64,000 nt of DNA from Sabellastarte sp. h YS-2021 (lineage: Eukaryota; Annelida; Polychaeta; Sabellida; Sabellidae), in NCBI GenBank assembly GCA_964017235.1, contig OZ024934.1, positions 81,868,706-81,932,705 on the forward strand, written 5' to 3'. The notes beneath the pieces were generated by a model. That model worked only from the letters and a program-made list of their open reading frames with translations, was not told where the DNA came from and ran no database searches. The position numbers and the translations under genes are program-made. This document shows positions 34,612 to 46,300 of the stretch, piece after piece (the stretch's first letter is position 1; each line of letters opens with the position of its first letter).

Positions 34612-34963
34612 AATACACACAAAAATACACACACACAGTGTAACAATTCTCTATATACTAATACAGGTAAACTCCTCGGAACTCTACAATACCAAAAAAT
34701 ATTGGAGAACAAGGCCCGCTAGGGCCGAGTTCTTCAATATTTTCTGGTATTGTAGCTCTCCCATACACAAACAAGCGGGACGCTTAAATACACACAAAAA
34801 TACACACACATAATTTAACAATTCTGTATATACTAATACTGAATATACTAATACAGGTAAACTCCTCGGAACTCTACAATACCAAAAAATATTGGAGAAC
34901 AAGGCCCGCTAGGGCCGAGTTCTTCAATATTTTCTGGTATTGTAGAGTTCCGAGGAGTTTGTC
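34612..34963. repeat. duplicated H1 end plus hairpin element
   Basis: CTCCCATACACAAACAAGCG...CGCTTAAATACACAC appears at 34574-34625 and again at 34757-34800, each followed by AAACTCCTCGGAACTCTACA... The second sequence forms a ~105-bp near-perfect hairpin at 34858-34963 (loop GCTA between GGCCC and GGGCC); the first copy (34670-34755) keeps only part of the right arm. In the second H1 end one stem arm and the loop are deleted (AAGCGGGACGCTT). Confidence 0.8.
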
Positions 34964-35078
34964 TGTTGTAAATCCCATTTAACATTAAAATAACACCCCC
35001 TCAAGAAAGGAAAATCTGTCCCTAAAATTTCTTTTTCTCATGTCCATAAAGAGGTCATTATACTGAGTACTGTTCATT

Positions 35079-36925
35079 GGGTATTGGAGAGTTTTTTTGA
35101 GAATTGGAAACTTAGTGGTCCTCAAATATTGGACAGTTCTAGAGAGCCATTTGCAGAATACATACAGAAAAAAGCATGTCAGCCATGGATAGGGGCATTA
35201 GTGATAGTCTTTTTATCACACAAGAAAAGTTTCTTTAGATAAGTCTTTGTCATATGACACCGAGTCAGCTATTGATGCAGTTCTTTTCTTAGGAAACCTG
35301 GAAAGTTCCAATTTAATTGCTGAAACTGATCACACATCTATACCAAACCTAGAACTGCAAGTGGATAATAAAAGTGGATATCAGTTTTCACCGATATTAG
35401 TGATGATAAGGGCTGCAAGCTTGTCAAAAATGGAACAAAATATTTTGTAATACTTTCATAGCAAAAAAGCCCTGGAAATGCCAGAAGACTGGTTCCAGAG
35501 CCCAGTTAGTGAAGAAGGAAAAATAGGAAAGCTGTCACAAGGTAATTAAATTTTGTTATGTAAAGATTTTTATTTCATACATTTTATTTTTGCATACATT
35601 TTATAAAATATTGATTCTTGTGGCACTATGGCTGGCAGGTCTGCCAAATATTCTGTGGATGAACACTGATTACGCATTGTATCACATTAATCTTTGTATC
35701 ACCCAAGATCATTTAGAATTTTGACCATATGGCATAAACAACTTTATGTAAAATATTATCATAGTCAGGTGCAAAAGATTTTACATGTTGACTACAGAGC
35801 ATGGAATAGTTTATGAACCTCTTAAATGGTATTTTAATATAATGTCATTAAATTATATAAATAAAATAAATTTACAGTGAAACATTTAAATATGAATGCA
35901 TACTGTAAAATATTTTTAGATCTGCTGACTATACACAGAAGAAAGTTTAATAGGGTGAATCTCTGTTTGATGACTGGTTGGCCAATTGCACCAGAAAAGC
36001 TCTCGGCAACCCTGGTTTGAGTATAAGTCCCATTCTGGTAAAACTTGAGGATATGACTGTAGATGAATTGAACTACAGTATTTGTCATTTTATAACAGAT
36101 TTGACATGCAGATAAAGCAGAACACTCACCAGCTACCTTAAAATCATTGGTGCTCATGCTGCAGCTGTATCTACAGAGGTGTATCTGCACGCCCTGGGAT
36201 GAATTGCCTTATTTTTACTTGAGATAACTATCTGCAACTACCTCTAATGTGTGGTATACTGGCAACCATAAGGTTAAGAATATTTGTAGCAAAGGAAATA
36301 ATGCACAAATCACTACCCATAAGCAAGAGTGGCTACACGTTTGTTTGATGCGGACACTTAATCACAGAGGTGACTGGTCATAGATCTTTGGCTGTTCATA
36401 ATTATATATGTGTCAGTGATACAAAACGTGAAAAGGTAAATGATGTCATTCAAGGAACATCTTCAGATATAGCTAGGAGGGTGGTAGCTGTCACAACTAC
36501 ACCTTCCTCTATTGAAAGCAGTGATGGCAAAGTGTCACTTACAATAAATCTAAACTAAAATTAAGCACATCTTAATGTTTAAACTTAGTATTTCATGGGG
36601 ATTACCAGCTATAGCTTTAATTTTAAGTATTTTGTGTAATGTGTCAGTTTTGTTTGCTGAGTCTGACATTTAGAGGTTATTTTACTTTTTATTGACATCT
36701 TAACATTTTGGGGGTATTTGTTTTGTTGCAACTGTAGTTTCTAATTAAGTCCAATTGGTAAAAAAAATCTTTTTATAAACATAAATATTTGTTTTAGCTG
36801 TATGTTAGCAAAGTTGCGTGCCTGCAGTACTTTTGATAACAATGTCAATTAAATGAAGTCTAAATATAAATATTTTTACATAAATGCTGCTAATATAATT
36901 GGATAATTAACTCTCCAATACCCAC
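35079..36925 (+). mobile_element. decayed tyrosine-recombinase element (Crypton-like), TIR-like ends
   Basis: Inverted GGGTATTGGAGAGTT occurs at 35079 and 36910-36924. On the + strand near 36331-36560 an ATRLFDAD segment, a one-base frameshift, then LITEVTGHRSLAVHNY (36360-36410) and KREKVNDVIQGTS resemble the GH...Y end of tyrosine recombinases of the Crypton/DUF3504 type. An upstream fragment with SAIDAVLFLGNLESS (35265-35310) is unrecognised. Frame breaks show it is dead. Confidence 0.5.
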
Positions 36926-37910
36926 CAGGTATTGGAGAGTTAAATCTCCAATACTTAGTAGTATTGGATCGTTTTTCTTTTGCGATAACCACCACCTGGG
37001 ATTTACAGGTATATCAATGATTTATTTTCCCAGGAATGGCAGTATTAAGAAGGTGAAGCATTTCACACAGAACAAAGGCTAAAACATTTTTTACACATTT
37101 TATTTTTGTCAAATGATTTCTTACAAAACAACTTCTAGTACTTTGAGGCTTCTGTGCTTGTGCGCTTGTTACTGCCAAAAGGTATCCTTTTAAAAGAATA
37201 AAAGTTCAAGGCTGAACAATCTATTTTGACACCTGATACGGATAAATACATCTTTGTGCATGTATTGACAATATTTAGGTAAAAATAAATTTTATTCATA
37301 GTTTAATGAAATGGAATGTTTAAATATAGGTAGATATTGTACACTGCTTAGCACTGATTGTTATAAAACCTTGAAGTTAACATTTTACATACTTGGCTGG
37401 CCGAAATAAGAAGAGTAACTTTTAATCCAGACAAAAAGAAAGTTAAAACTTTGTTCAACTCATTTTAAGGCAGATGATTTTGTACCAGATACAGATATTC
37501 ATATATCAAACTATATAGTCATAAAACATAATTGCAAGTTTACAATATCCCTGAGCACTGTGTCACAAAGTGATTTTTCATTTTGTAAATATTTTACTAC
37601 TTGTCATTAGGAAGTTATGATTTTTATTTAAAGTATTTTAGCTTGGGTGTATTATGAATGTCACAAAACCATTTCACACATTGTTTTTCATATATAGGAA
37701 AAGGTGAAATATGTGCAAGGTGTGTGTTTCTTGAATCTTGGGTCAGTTGATGAAATGATTTCAGCCTGAAGGGTGTACTTTTGGTGTTTGTTTTTCTCCA
37801 GCCAGATGCAGGCTGCTTTTATTACCTAAGACATCTAGCTGTGGCAGTTGTTGATGCTATCTGACATTCACTGTTGGATGTGATGTTGTTTATGCTATTC
37901 TAATAGTACT
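36926..37910. other. AT-rich, only a small hairpin pair
   Basis: 36926-36970 holds a further TCTCCAATACTTAGTAGTATTGGA hairpin-like pair. The rest shows nothing I recognise. Confidence 0.5.
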
Positions 37911-37924
37911 TTTATAGTAATTAA

Positions 37925-38121
37925 AGGGGGGCCACGGTGGCAGAGTGGTAACACTCTCACCTCCCAACTCTGAGACCGGGGTTCAGTTCCCGGCACGGCC
38001 TCAAGTGGAAAAGCTGGTAGTTGCTTGCCGTTGGTCGGCATTTTACAATACAGAACCCTAACTGCCGTCGTGATATGACCTGTACAGTGTTGAAAGCGAC
38101 GCAAAACCCCAAATAAATAAA
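37925..38121 (+). mobile_element. SINE-A copy, full length
   Basis: GGCCACGGTGGCAGAGTGG head, GGTTCAGTTCC B box, CGTGATATGACCTGTACAGT body and AAATAAATAAA tail. TTTATAGTAATTAA (37911-37924) and TTTATAGTGCTTAA (38122-38135) form a 14-bp target duplication with two mismatches. Confidence 0.88.
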
Positions 38122-38177
38122 TTTATAGTGCTTAATCTCTAATCAGAGATCATAATCATTAAATCAGATAAAATAAG

Positions 38178-38311
38178 GCTAGCTCTAATATTTTTTTCGT
38201 TAGAGCGGTAACGGTGAAATCTCTACACACTGCGGCGGCGGCAGCGGCGGTGGCATAGGCGTAACGAAGTCAAATCCATAGTATCCACCGGATGCTATCT
38301 GGTGGATACAA
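38178..38311. mobile_element. H2 element copy 2 (right end only)
   Basis: Matches the last ~125 bp of H2 copy 1: TTTTTTTCGTTAGAGCGGTA, CGG repeats, then hairpin TATCCACCGGATGCTATCTGGTGGATA (38282-38308). The left part and satellite are missing. Confidence 0.75.
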
Positions 38312-38354
38312 AAAGCTTTGGGGGAAGCAAAGCTGATTGTGTGTGGATTATTGA

Positions 38355-38608
38355 TTTACATTTGTGAGGAAGAGAAGCAGATTTCACTGTAAAAGCCCAA
38401 TTAAAAATAAGAAAAACTCTCTCCTGGCTTTAATTTTCAAACAAATTACACCAAATTTGGAAGAATCCGTCTGTACCCCATGAAATACCTGCCCACCAAA
38501 TTTGAGCTCGATAGGTGTTACAGTTTTTGAGTTATAAGGGCGAAATGGTGCACAGACAGACAGAAACAAACTGATCACAATAACCCTCTCCTATCGTCGA
38601 GCGTTAAA
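38355..38608 (-). repeat. dispersed repeat R1, copy 2
   Basis: Reverse complement of 340-575, with the CAGA/CTGT stretch and AATTACACCAAATTTGGAAG landmark; it extends to GATAGGAGAGGG on its complement. Confidence 0.75.
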
Positions 38609-38894
38609 ATCAATATTTTGCTTTCTGATGATGTCATTACTCAGTGATGTCACAATGCAATTGTTATTGTGAGGTCACAAACCTAGCTTGTGATACTTGC
38701 TGTCTTTAAGTAAAAATATTTCTTCTCATTTTATGTCTTAAAATACACATAAAGATAATAAAGAGAGGGGTGGTATAGTCATCATTTTTATTAAACTATT
38801 ATTTCTGTTTTATTTTCTCCTTTTTCTTTCAATTCCTTGACAGTCCATCACAAAAAATTACCATGCGTGATTTTCACCAAGAAGTGACCTTTAA

Positions 38895-39022
38895 GCAATA
38901 GTTTTACCTCCACCAGCAGTTTATGTTTTTGTGTGTTAATTGTTTGCCTATTTGTATAGCAATAGATTTACCTCCACCAGCAGTTTATGTTTTTGTGTGT
39001 TAATTGTTTGCCTATTTGTATA
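38895..39022 (+). repeat. 64-bp tandem duplication
   Basis: GCAATAG(T/A)TTTACCTCCACC...TTGTATA occurs twice in a row (starts 38895 and 38959) with almost no divergence. Confidence 0.85.
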
Positions 39023-39574
39023 CGGACTTTATTTAAATTTTCAACAGCACATTCCTACATGAGCCCCTTTGTATACAGCAGTTCTTAATTATCTGATTAT
39101 AGGTGTACATTACAGTAACTTGCCATGCAACATTAGTTTGCTTACTTTAGCATCACATTTGACAGAGGAATGAAGGTTCTTAAATGCTCTTTGACCCCTC
39201 AACTTTGGGCTTTAAGTGGGAAAAAAAACCTTCCCTTACTTAGATCTAAAGTCACCTTATCTAACTATTGTTGTAGAATATGGCCCCTCGACAGACTCTC
39301 CATGCATTTGCCATGTCTCCATCAGCTGGATTTGAACCTAGCTACCACCACAGATATAAGAGCCAGCTTCCTTAATATGCATAGAAAACAACACTACAAG
39401 GGGTTTTGGTCTACTAATGCACCAACACAGTCACCCATCCCTGGACTAACGTAGCCCATTGTTGCTTATCTTCTGTAAAAAACAGAATTGATACTGAATG
39501 ACACAAAACAAGAAAAATACTAAATATTTCTTGTAGGCACAAATCCCTTTCACAAAACTACTCAACAGAGACTG
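39023..39574. other. no recognised gene
   Basis: Short frames only; includes a segment around 39290-39450 that resembles coding sequence by composition but has no family match I know. Confidence 0.4.
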
Positions 39575-40125
39575 GTCTGAGCCTAGCCCTAATGTAGGCC
39601 GTTAGAACATTTGCGTTACCGCATACTAACATCCTATCAGCTTCCATTTGAAAACCTCAGGCATTTCAAACTTTGACTTTATACCCTTTAAATAGAAAGA
39701 ATATTCTTCGATACTCACTGGTTTTACGTTCAATGTCAATAGTTTTAACAGTCTAAAACCAAACATCCACTGTTTTTAAGATACAAATGCAATATTCTGC
39801 TATTATATTCAACTCCTTCTGTAGCCATAATGTAGCCCGTTAGTAAATTTGCGTTACCTTCATTGAACAAAGCATACACAAAACACCTTTATATTGGTAT
39901 TAATATGTGGATTATAACAGCTTTATTGTTTTAGACTGATAATACTACATACAAGGCATATCAAAACTGTAAGTAACCAATATTTATTTGATACATGTAA
40001 GAGTATAAAGCCAAAGTTTGAAATGCCTGAGATTTTTAAATGGAAGTCGATAGGACGTTATGTCGGCGGTTTACTGCTATTAGATATAACAGCCTTTTTT
40101 TGGGCTAGTCTGAGCCCAGAAGTCT
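39575..40125. mobile_element. foldback element beside the last DHDH-like exon
   Basis: The left arm (TCTGAGCCTAGCCC...ATCCTATCAGCTTCCATTTG...CAGGCATTTCAAACTTTG) is inverted at 40010-40125. An internal direct repeat (GTAG(G/C)CCGTTAG...ATTTGCGTTACC) occurs at 39595 and 39835. Confidence 0.65.
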
Positions 40126-40166
40126 CAACTATTAAACTGAATAAATTCTACCATTTCAGTTTATTT

Positions 40167-40384
40167 TCACCACCTATAACTTGGATGGTTTAGAACTTTA
40201 TAAACATCATCATGAATGATGGACACATCTCTGACCTTCACCACAGTAGACTGTGTATCATTGATCATCTTGGAACAGCAGATTGTAGCCTGTTGGTCCA
40301 GGGTACACCTGAATGATGTGTTACATACTGCCATACGGTGTCCACTGTACTGAAAGATGACACTCACTGCCTCATCTATACCAC
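40167..40384 (-). CDS. DHDH-like: DHDH-like coding exon 6 (last visible; 3' end uncertain)
   Basis: The acceptor is gctctag|GT, in phase with exon 5. [14 protein letters not shown] fits the family's G-x-D-x-x-V-x-V-x-x-x-Y-x-G. After about residue 240 the match fades and the frame ends at TGA (40169-40167). An AATAAA starts two bases later (40165-40160), so this may be the true end with a very short 3' UTR. Alternatively an internal donor such as AAG|gtcaga near the middle of the exon may join to an exon I could not find. Confidence 0.7.
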
Positions 40385-43300
40385 CTAGAGCAAAACAAAG
40401 GCAAACAAATGATAAAAAAAGCAATCAGTGGCCGTGTATCGGCTGTCACTGTGTTTTAAGTTTCAGAGTAGAAGTGAAAGAACAAAAGGACACAAAAATT
40501 GCACCCTGCAAATGGTATTTAAAAGTAAAGTACCAAGTTAACTGTTAAGGTGTAAAAAGTAGGTGGAAAACATATTTAAACAAAACTAGAGGATTGCTTG
40601 CAAAAAAAAGACAATGTTTTTGCACAGCAAAAACAAAACGTCCTGAAAAGGATACAAAGGTGAGTGCTAAAGTATTAAGAAAATGCTCTGCTTTTAGCCT
40701 TATATTGTTGTGGCAACCGAAGTCTGCATAGGGTAAAAAATTGCTCTACCTAGCAGGGTTTTCGAGATATAAGCATTTTTGTGTTTTGCAATTTTTGCGA
40801 AAAATTCAAAATAGCCGCCATTTTTGGTCAGAGCAAATTTTTGAAAATTGGGATAGCTACTCGGCAAAGATACCCTATGGGTAAAAAATTCTGTTGAAAT
40901 CACTTTATCTCGCACAGTTTTCGAAATATAAGCATTTTTGTGCTTTTCTTTTTTGGAAAATGCGTAATGATTAATTAATCATTCATTACTCGGCCATTTC
41001 TTAATCAATCTAATGATTTCCAGATTTTAATAGAATGAATGAATCTGCCAAGTTTCAGGTGAATTGATAAAATCGCTTTGTGATCTCTCCGACTGGTCGA
41101 AATGTCACTGTAGCATATCCAAAAATTTCCCCCAGGCTACTGCATACACCTGCCACATTTGAAAGGAATCCGCCAAATGGTCACAGAGTTATGAGGAAAA
41201 GAAAACGGAGCTCATGAAGCCGGGAGAGCTGGCGGAGCCAGATATCCTCCCATATCCAAACAAGCGTCCCTTGCGGCAGTGTTCGAAACTGCGCGGGCCC
41301 GGTGGCCAGGAACTACCAAATTCTGCTCCGGGCCATCTTTTTTCGCAAATGCATAGCCCGGCTGGCCATTAACTCGAGCGAGAACATGTGGAGTCAAAAC
41401 AAAACTTTAATGCTCTGGTTCCTGATTAAACGTGAAGAAAAAAATTGTACGCCAACCAGTCGAAATACTTGAAACATTTTAAAATCGAGAGAACTTCGCT
41501 GATTTCTGCTTTCCGATGGTAACGCTTTGAATGCAAACACTCTAGTATGTGGGACGTCTTTATTTTTTAAAGATTTGGAGTTAAAATTTTTATCAATATG
41601 TAAAACAAATAACACATAGAAAACAAAAAGATTTAAATTTTAATTCTATTGGGCTATTTAAATTTCATACGGGCCATGAAAAGTGAAAAGTTAATGGCCC
41701 TGCTCGCCATCTGGCTTTTGTTAGGTAGTTCATACACTGCCTTGCAGGACGCTTGATACTGTAAATGCAATAGTTTTTGACTTACAACTGATTTACTTAA
41801 CAGTGAGAATCTCAAAGTAGCTTTTGCTCAGCTATGCAATGAGTTACAGGCCTGCAATTTTAATATGTCATACCTGTAGCTATGCACGAGCTACAGGTCT
41901 ACAATTTCACTATGTTATAGCTGACCCAAAAGTCAATGAATAACATGTGTAAACAAAATTCTCTAAATGCAAGTTTTCAAGTTACAAGTGTTTTATTCAA
42001 CAGTGAGAACCTGAATGTAGCTATTGCTCAGATATGCAATGAGCTACAGGTCTGCAATTTCACTATTTTATAGCTGACCCAAAAGTAGGTGAATAACATA
42101 TTGAAACAAAGTATTGTAAATTCAATTATTATAGTTTTTCAAGTTATAAGTGATTTACTCTTCAGTGCGATCGTCAAAGTAGGTATTGCTCAGCTGGAAT
42201 GAGCTACAGGTCTGTTATTTTGTTGTGCTATAGCTGACCCCAATGTAGGTGAGTCAAATATTCAACAAAATAGTCTCAATGCAATAGTTTTCAAGATACA
42301 AGTGATTTACTCAACACTGACAACCCCAAAGTAGCTACTGCTCAGCTTTGCAATGAGCTGCAGGTCTGCAATTATACTATGTTATAGCTGATCCCAAAGT
42401 AGGTGAATAACATATTTCAACAAAATACTCTAAATGCAATTAGTTTTCAAGTTACAAGTGAATTTTACTCATAATGGAAGGTACTGAAAAATCAGAAAGT
42501 AGCTATTTACTCACTTAGCTATTGAGACAGACTCCTAAGTTACCTACAATGTTGTAGCTATGGAAAAAGTAGGTGAACACCATATTTCAGCAAAATGCTC
42601 TAAATACAATACTTTTCGAGAAATAAGTGATTTACCTCATGAATTCATGAATTTTAAGGAATTAAAAATTATTTTAAAAAGTCATAAAAAATAATTAAGA
42701 AAGACTCAAGCCTAATACTTACACAAGGGAATCTACCTGTGACCTAAAACATATATATGTTACAGTAAAGTTGTGTAACCAGTAATTTCGCGAAATTACT
42801 GAATATTTTAGGAATTTCGCAAAATTCCTGATTTGGTCAGTAATTTCGCGAAATAACTGAAATTTTCAGTAATTACGCGAAATTATTGAAATATTCGAGC
42901 AGGAATTTCATGAAATTCCTAAATATTATATGCAGGTTAAAATAATACTTTTTACTGCACAGCCCTTAAGGGCTGTCGGGGTATTGTTTTCACCCATGGT
43001 GTCCGGATGGGTGGGTGGGCATGCGGTCGGACGGGCGGGTGGCGGGAAAAAGTTTGTCCGGGCTGTATCTCAGAAACCGTAAGGTGCAGGAAGTTCATAC
43101 TTGGTAGGGACATTGGTCAGGATGTGTAGGTGTGTAACATCATGGTCTGACCTTGATTTGACTTTTGACCTTGACTTTTGACCTTGCCGTAGCAATTACC
43201 ATAATTACCACAATACTAGAAATAAAATAAACCTAAATCCATGTTAAAAATATTTATATTAAAACACAGCTCAAAATGTACAACTTTCACTACTGTTTGT

Positions 43301-46300
43301 AAATAAGTCACTTAATTACATTACATTGCCTCATATTAGTGAGATTATTGTTGTTTCACTAAAATTTATACCAGATAATTGAAAAATACACCAAATAGTC
43401 ATACAGTCAAAAAGTAACAGCATATCAGTCAAATATTTCCATTCTTTCTAAATTAAAGTTGATATGCTTATGAAACAAAGTTTTATGCTTGTGCAAAGTA
43501 TATGTATGATAATAATATGTATTAATATGTATTATCAGTCATAATATATTTAAATGATAATAATTGTTAACACATTTTTAAGGTTATTTATGTGAAGGAT
43601 TATGAAAAACTTACCTATGTTATAAGCTAAAATTTACTTTTAAAGTGTAAATACTTAATGTGCATTATGTATGATAATAATATGTATTAATATGTATTAT
43701 TATTCATAATATATTTAAATGATAATAATTGTTAAATTTAAGATCAATTTCAATATCAAGACCAATTATGACAGGTATCACATTAAATGTTGACTAAAAC
43801 TATTATTATTACAAGCAAAAGTATATCAGTTTCTAAATTTATACTTTAAAAGTCAATTTTAGCTTATAACATAGTTAAGTTTTTCATAATTCTTCACATA
43901 AATAACCTTAAAAATGCATTTCCAATATTTCACAAATTTACTGAATGCTCATCAGTAAAGCTGTGTAAAATATTAGCAGAGATTTCAGGAATTTCGCGAA
44001 ATTACTGAAAATTTTAGTTATTTCGCGAAATTACTGACCAAATCAGGAATTTTGTGAAATACCTAAAGCATTCAGTAATTTCACGAAATTACTGGTTACA
44101 CAACTTTACTGTAACATATACAAGCTAAGAGAGAAATCCCTGCAATTGTCATTGAGAAAATTGTGACAAAGTGTTGACATTTTCACACCTTGGGTGAGGG
44201 TACCTCTTTTCTAATGGCTCTTGAGAACAGACGAACAGAAAGATCTGCATGCCTTGAACAATTTATCATCCTCGACAGATAAGGTATTTTTTTAAAGTAA
44301 CATCTCTCTGGGCCTTGTACTTTTGGAGAAGAAATTGTTCATGTGGATGCGGCACAGTGATGTCATGATGTCATCTCAGCTGAGGTAAAATGTGACAAAG
44401 AAGAAATTGAAATTTTCAGAATGCAATTAATGTCTTGGTATGCCTTCTTTTGTATAAACTGGTGGCATTAATCATTCAAGAATCGCCTAGATTTGTTTAG
44501 GAATACTTTTTTTAAGTTCAGTACTTTGCAAAATTCCAAAGTGAGCTTTCTCTCCTCTGGTTGTGCAAACACTTTCTGGTGCCAAGTTTTTACAGCCCAT
44601 GAATTTACAATATTTCCTCTATCCATTCTGTTTTGTGGCACCTTAGAAATTGATATGTGTCAATATTTAGCACTTTAACAGTTTCTAAAAATAATAACTA
44701 CAACATTGCTTCTGAAGCAAGAGAAAAAGACCCTGCCAACCAAAAAATTTGTCAAAATCACTCTATCTGGCACTGTTTCTGAGATATTAAAGATTTTTCA
44801 TTTCAATGCTAAAAAAATTGGGGCGTTTACTAAATGATTAAATAGTCGGCTATTTTGTACTGGATCACTTCCAAAAGTTAATGATTTCCAGATATCTATA
44901 TAACAAACCTACTTGTCAAATTTCTTGTGAAGTACCTTTTAAGTTATCATCTGGACAAGCACACCCCTTTGGAAAACATGTTTTTGGTTATGTGACTTCT
45001 CTTATTTATCAAAGTGTCATGACATCATACTCAGCCCTTCCCCGTGAATTTCTCACAAAGGTCCCTAGTGAGATGCTTAATAACTTCAAGAAGTTCCTGA
45101 AATCTCTGATAATATTTTATCCTATTTTACTTATTGGAATAAAGTAAAATTATGGTATGTTACTGAATGCATTTTCTTTATAATTAGAGTAAAAAATCTA
45201 AAATTCGCCAGGAATCTAAAATTCGCCACCTCTAAAACCTTAGTTAATTTTATGAAGAAAATGATGTTTTTGTCTCACAATTGGTATTTTTCAGTTCAAA
45301 AAGCCTTAATTTGCTATACATTCAACAAATCTCACCACAATTCATTTATTTTATTAGTATTGTCACATGTGGCAAATTTCAGATATGTGGTGAATTTTAG
45401 ATTTCTTACTCTACATGATAAACTAGAAGAATGTTTTTGCTGACAAAAACGAAGCGGCCCTGATGAAAAAGAAGTCACCCATAAAAGATGTCAACATATG
45501 CATCATAAGCAATAGAAACTATGAACTTTATTGCATTGTGTATGTGACTTGTCCCTATTTTCATCTTTAATGAGTGCGCACAATTAAAGTGAGGTCAGCT
45601 GAACAATACAATAGCTGGAGATTAAAAACTCCATAATTTCACTGCAAGATTAGGGCTGTTAAAGAGTACTCGAGTACTCGTTAAAGATTAGATTACTAAA
45701 TTATTTGGAGTACAAAATGAACAAAAGAGTACTCTTTTACACTCAAATAGTGACCTTTTATAAACCATTCTTGATAAAAGTGACATAAACTGGGTAAATT
45801 TCTTTTAATTTTCATGGCAAAATGGCACATTTTGTTGTATTTATCGCTAAAAGAGTACTCGTTTTAGAGTAGAGTAATGGTGAGAGAGTACTCGAGTACA
45901 AAATTTGCTACTCGTGGCAGCCCTATGCAAGATGGCCATAACTTCATTCATATGGGGACTTTAAGGTGACCATAAAATAAGAATGTCCCTTTTCTTATCC
46001 TTTATAAGTGCATAAAGTTTAGCTCAGGTCAGTTGAACAATAAGAAAGCTGGAGGCTGCAACTTCCTTTTTCACTGTAAGGTGACCATAACTTCATTCAT
46101 ATTGCGACTTTAAGGTGACCATAATATGAGAATGTCCCTTCAATATCAATATATGTTAGATATGGAAAAAGAAAGGAGCCAGATGGCTTTATTCAAATCT
46201 TATGACTTTAGGGGGGGCCAAAATTATATTAACAGTTTATGGTCACCTTAAAGTCAGGATAACCCTTTGGTTTGCCATCCTTTATAGGTGTGCAAAGTTT

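Noticed and set aside
39170-39454. 94-codon + strand frame near 39.3 kb
   Set aside because: Coding-like composition but no recognised domain, splice context or homologue; left as unassigned.
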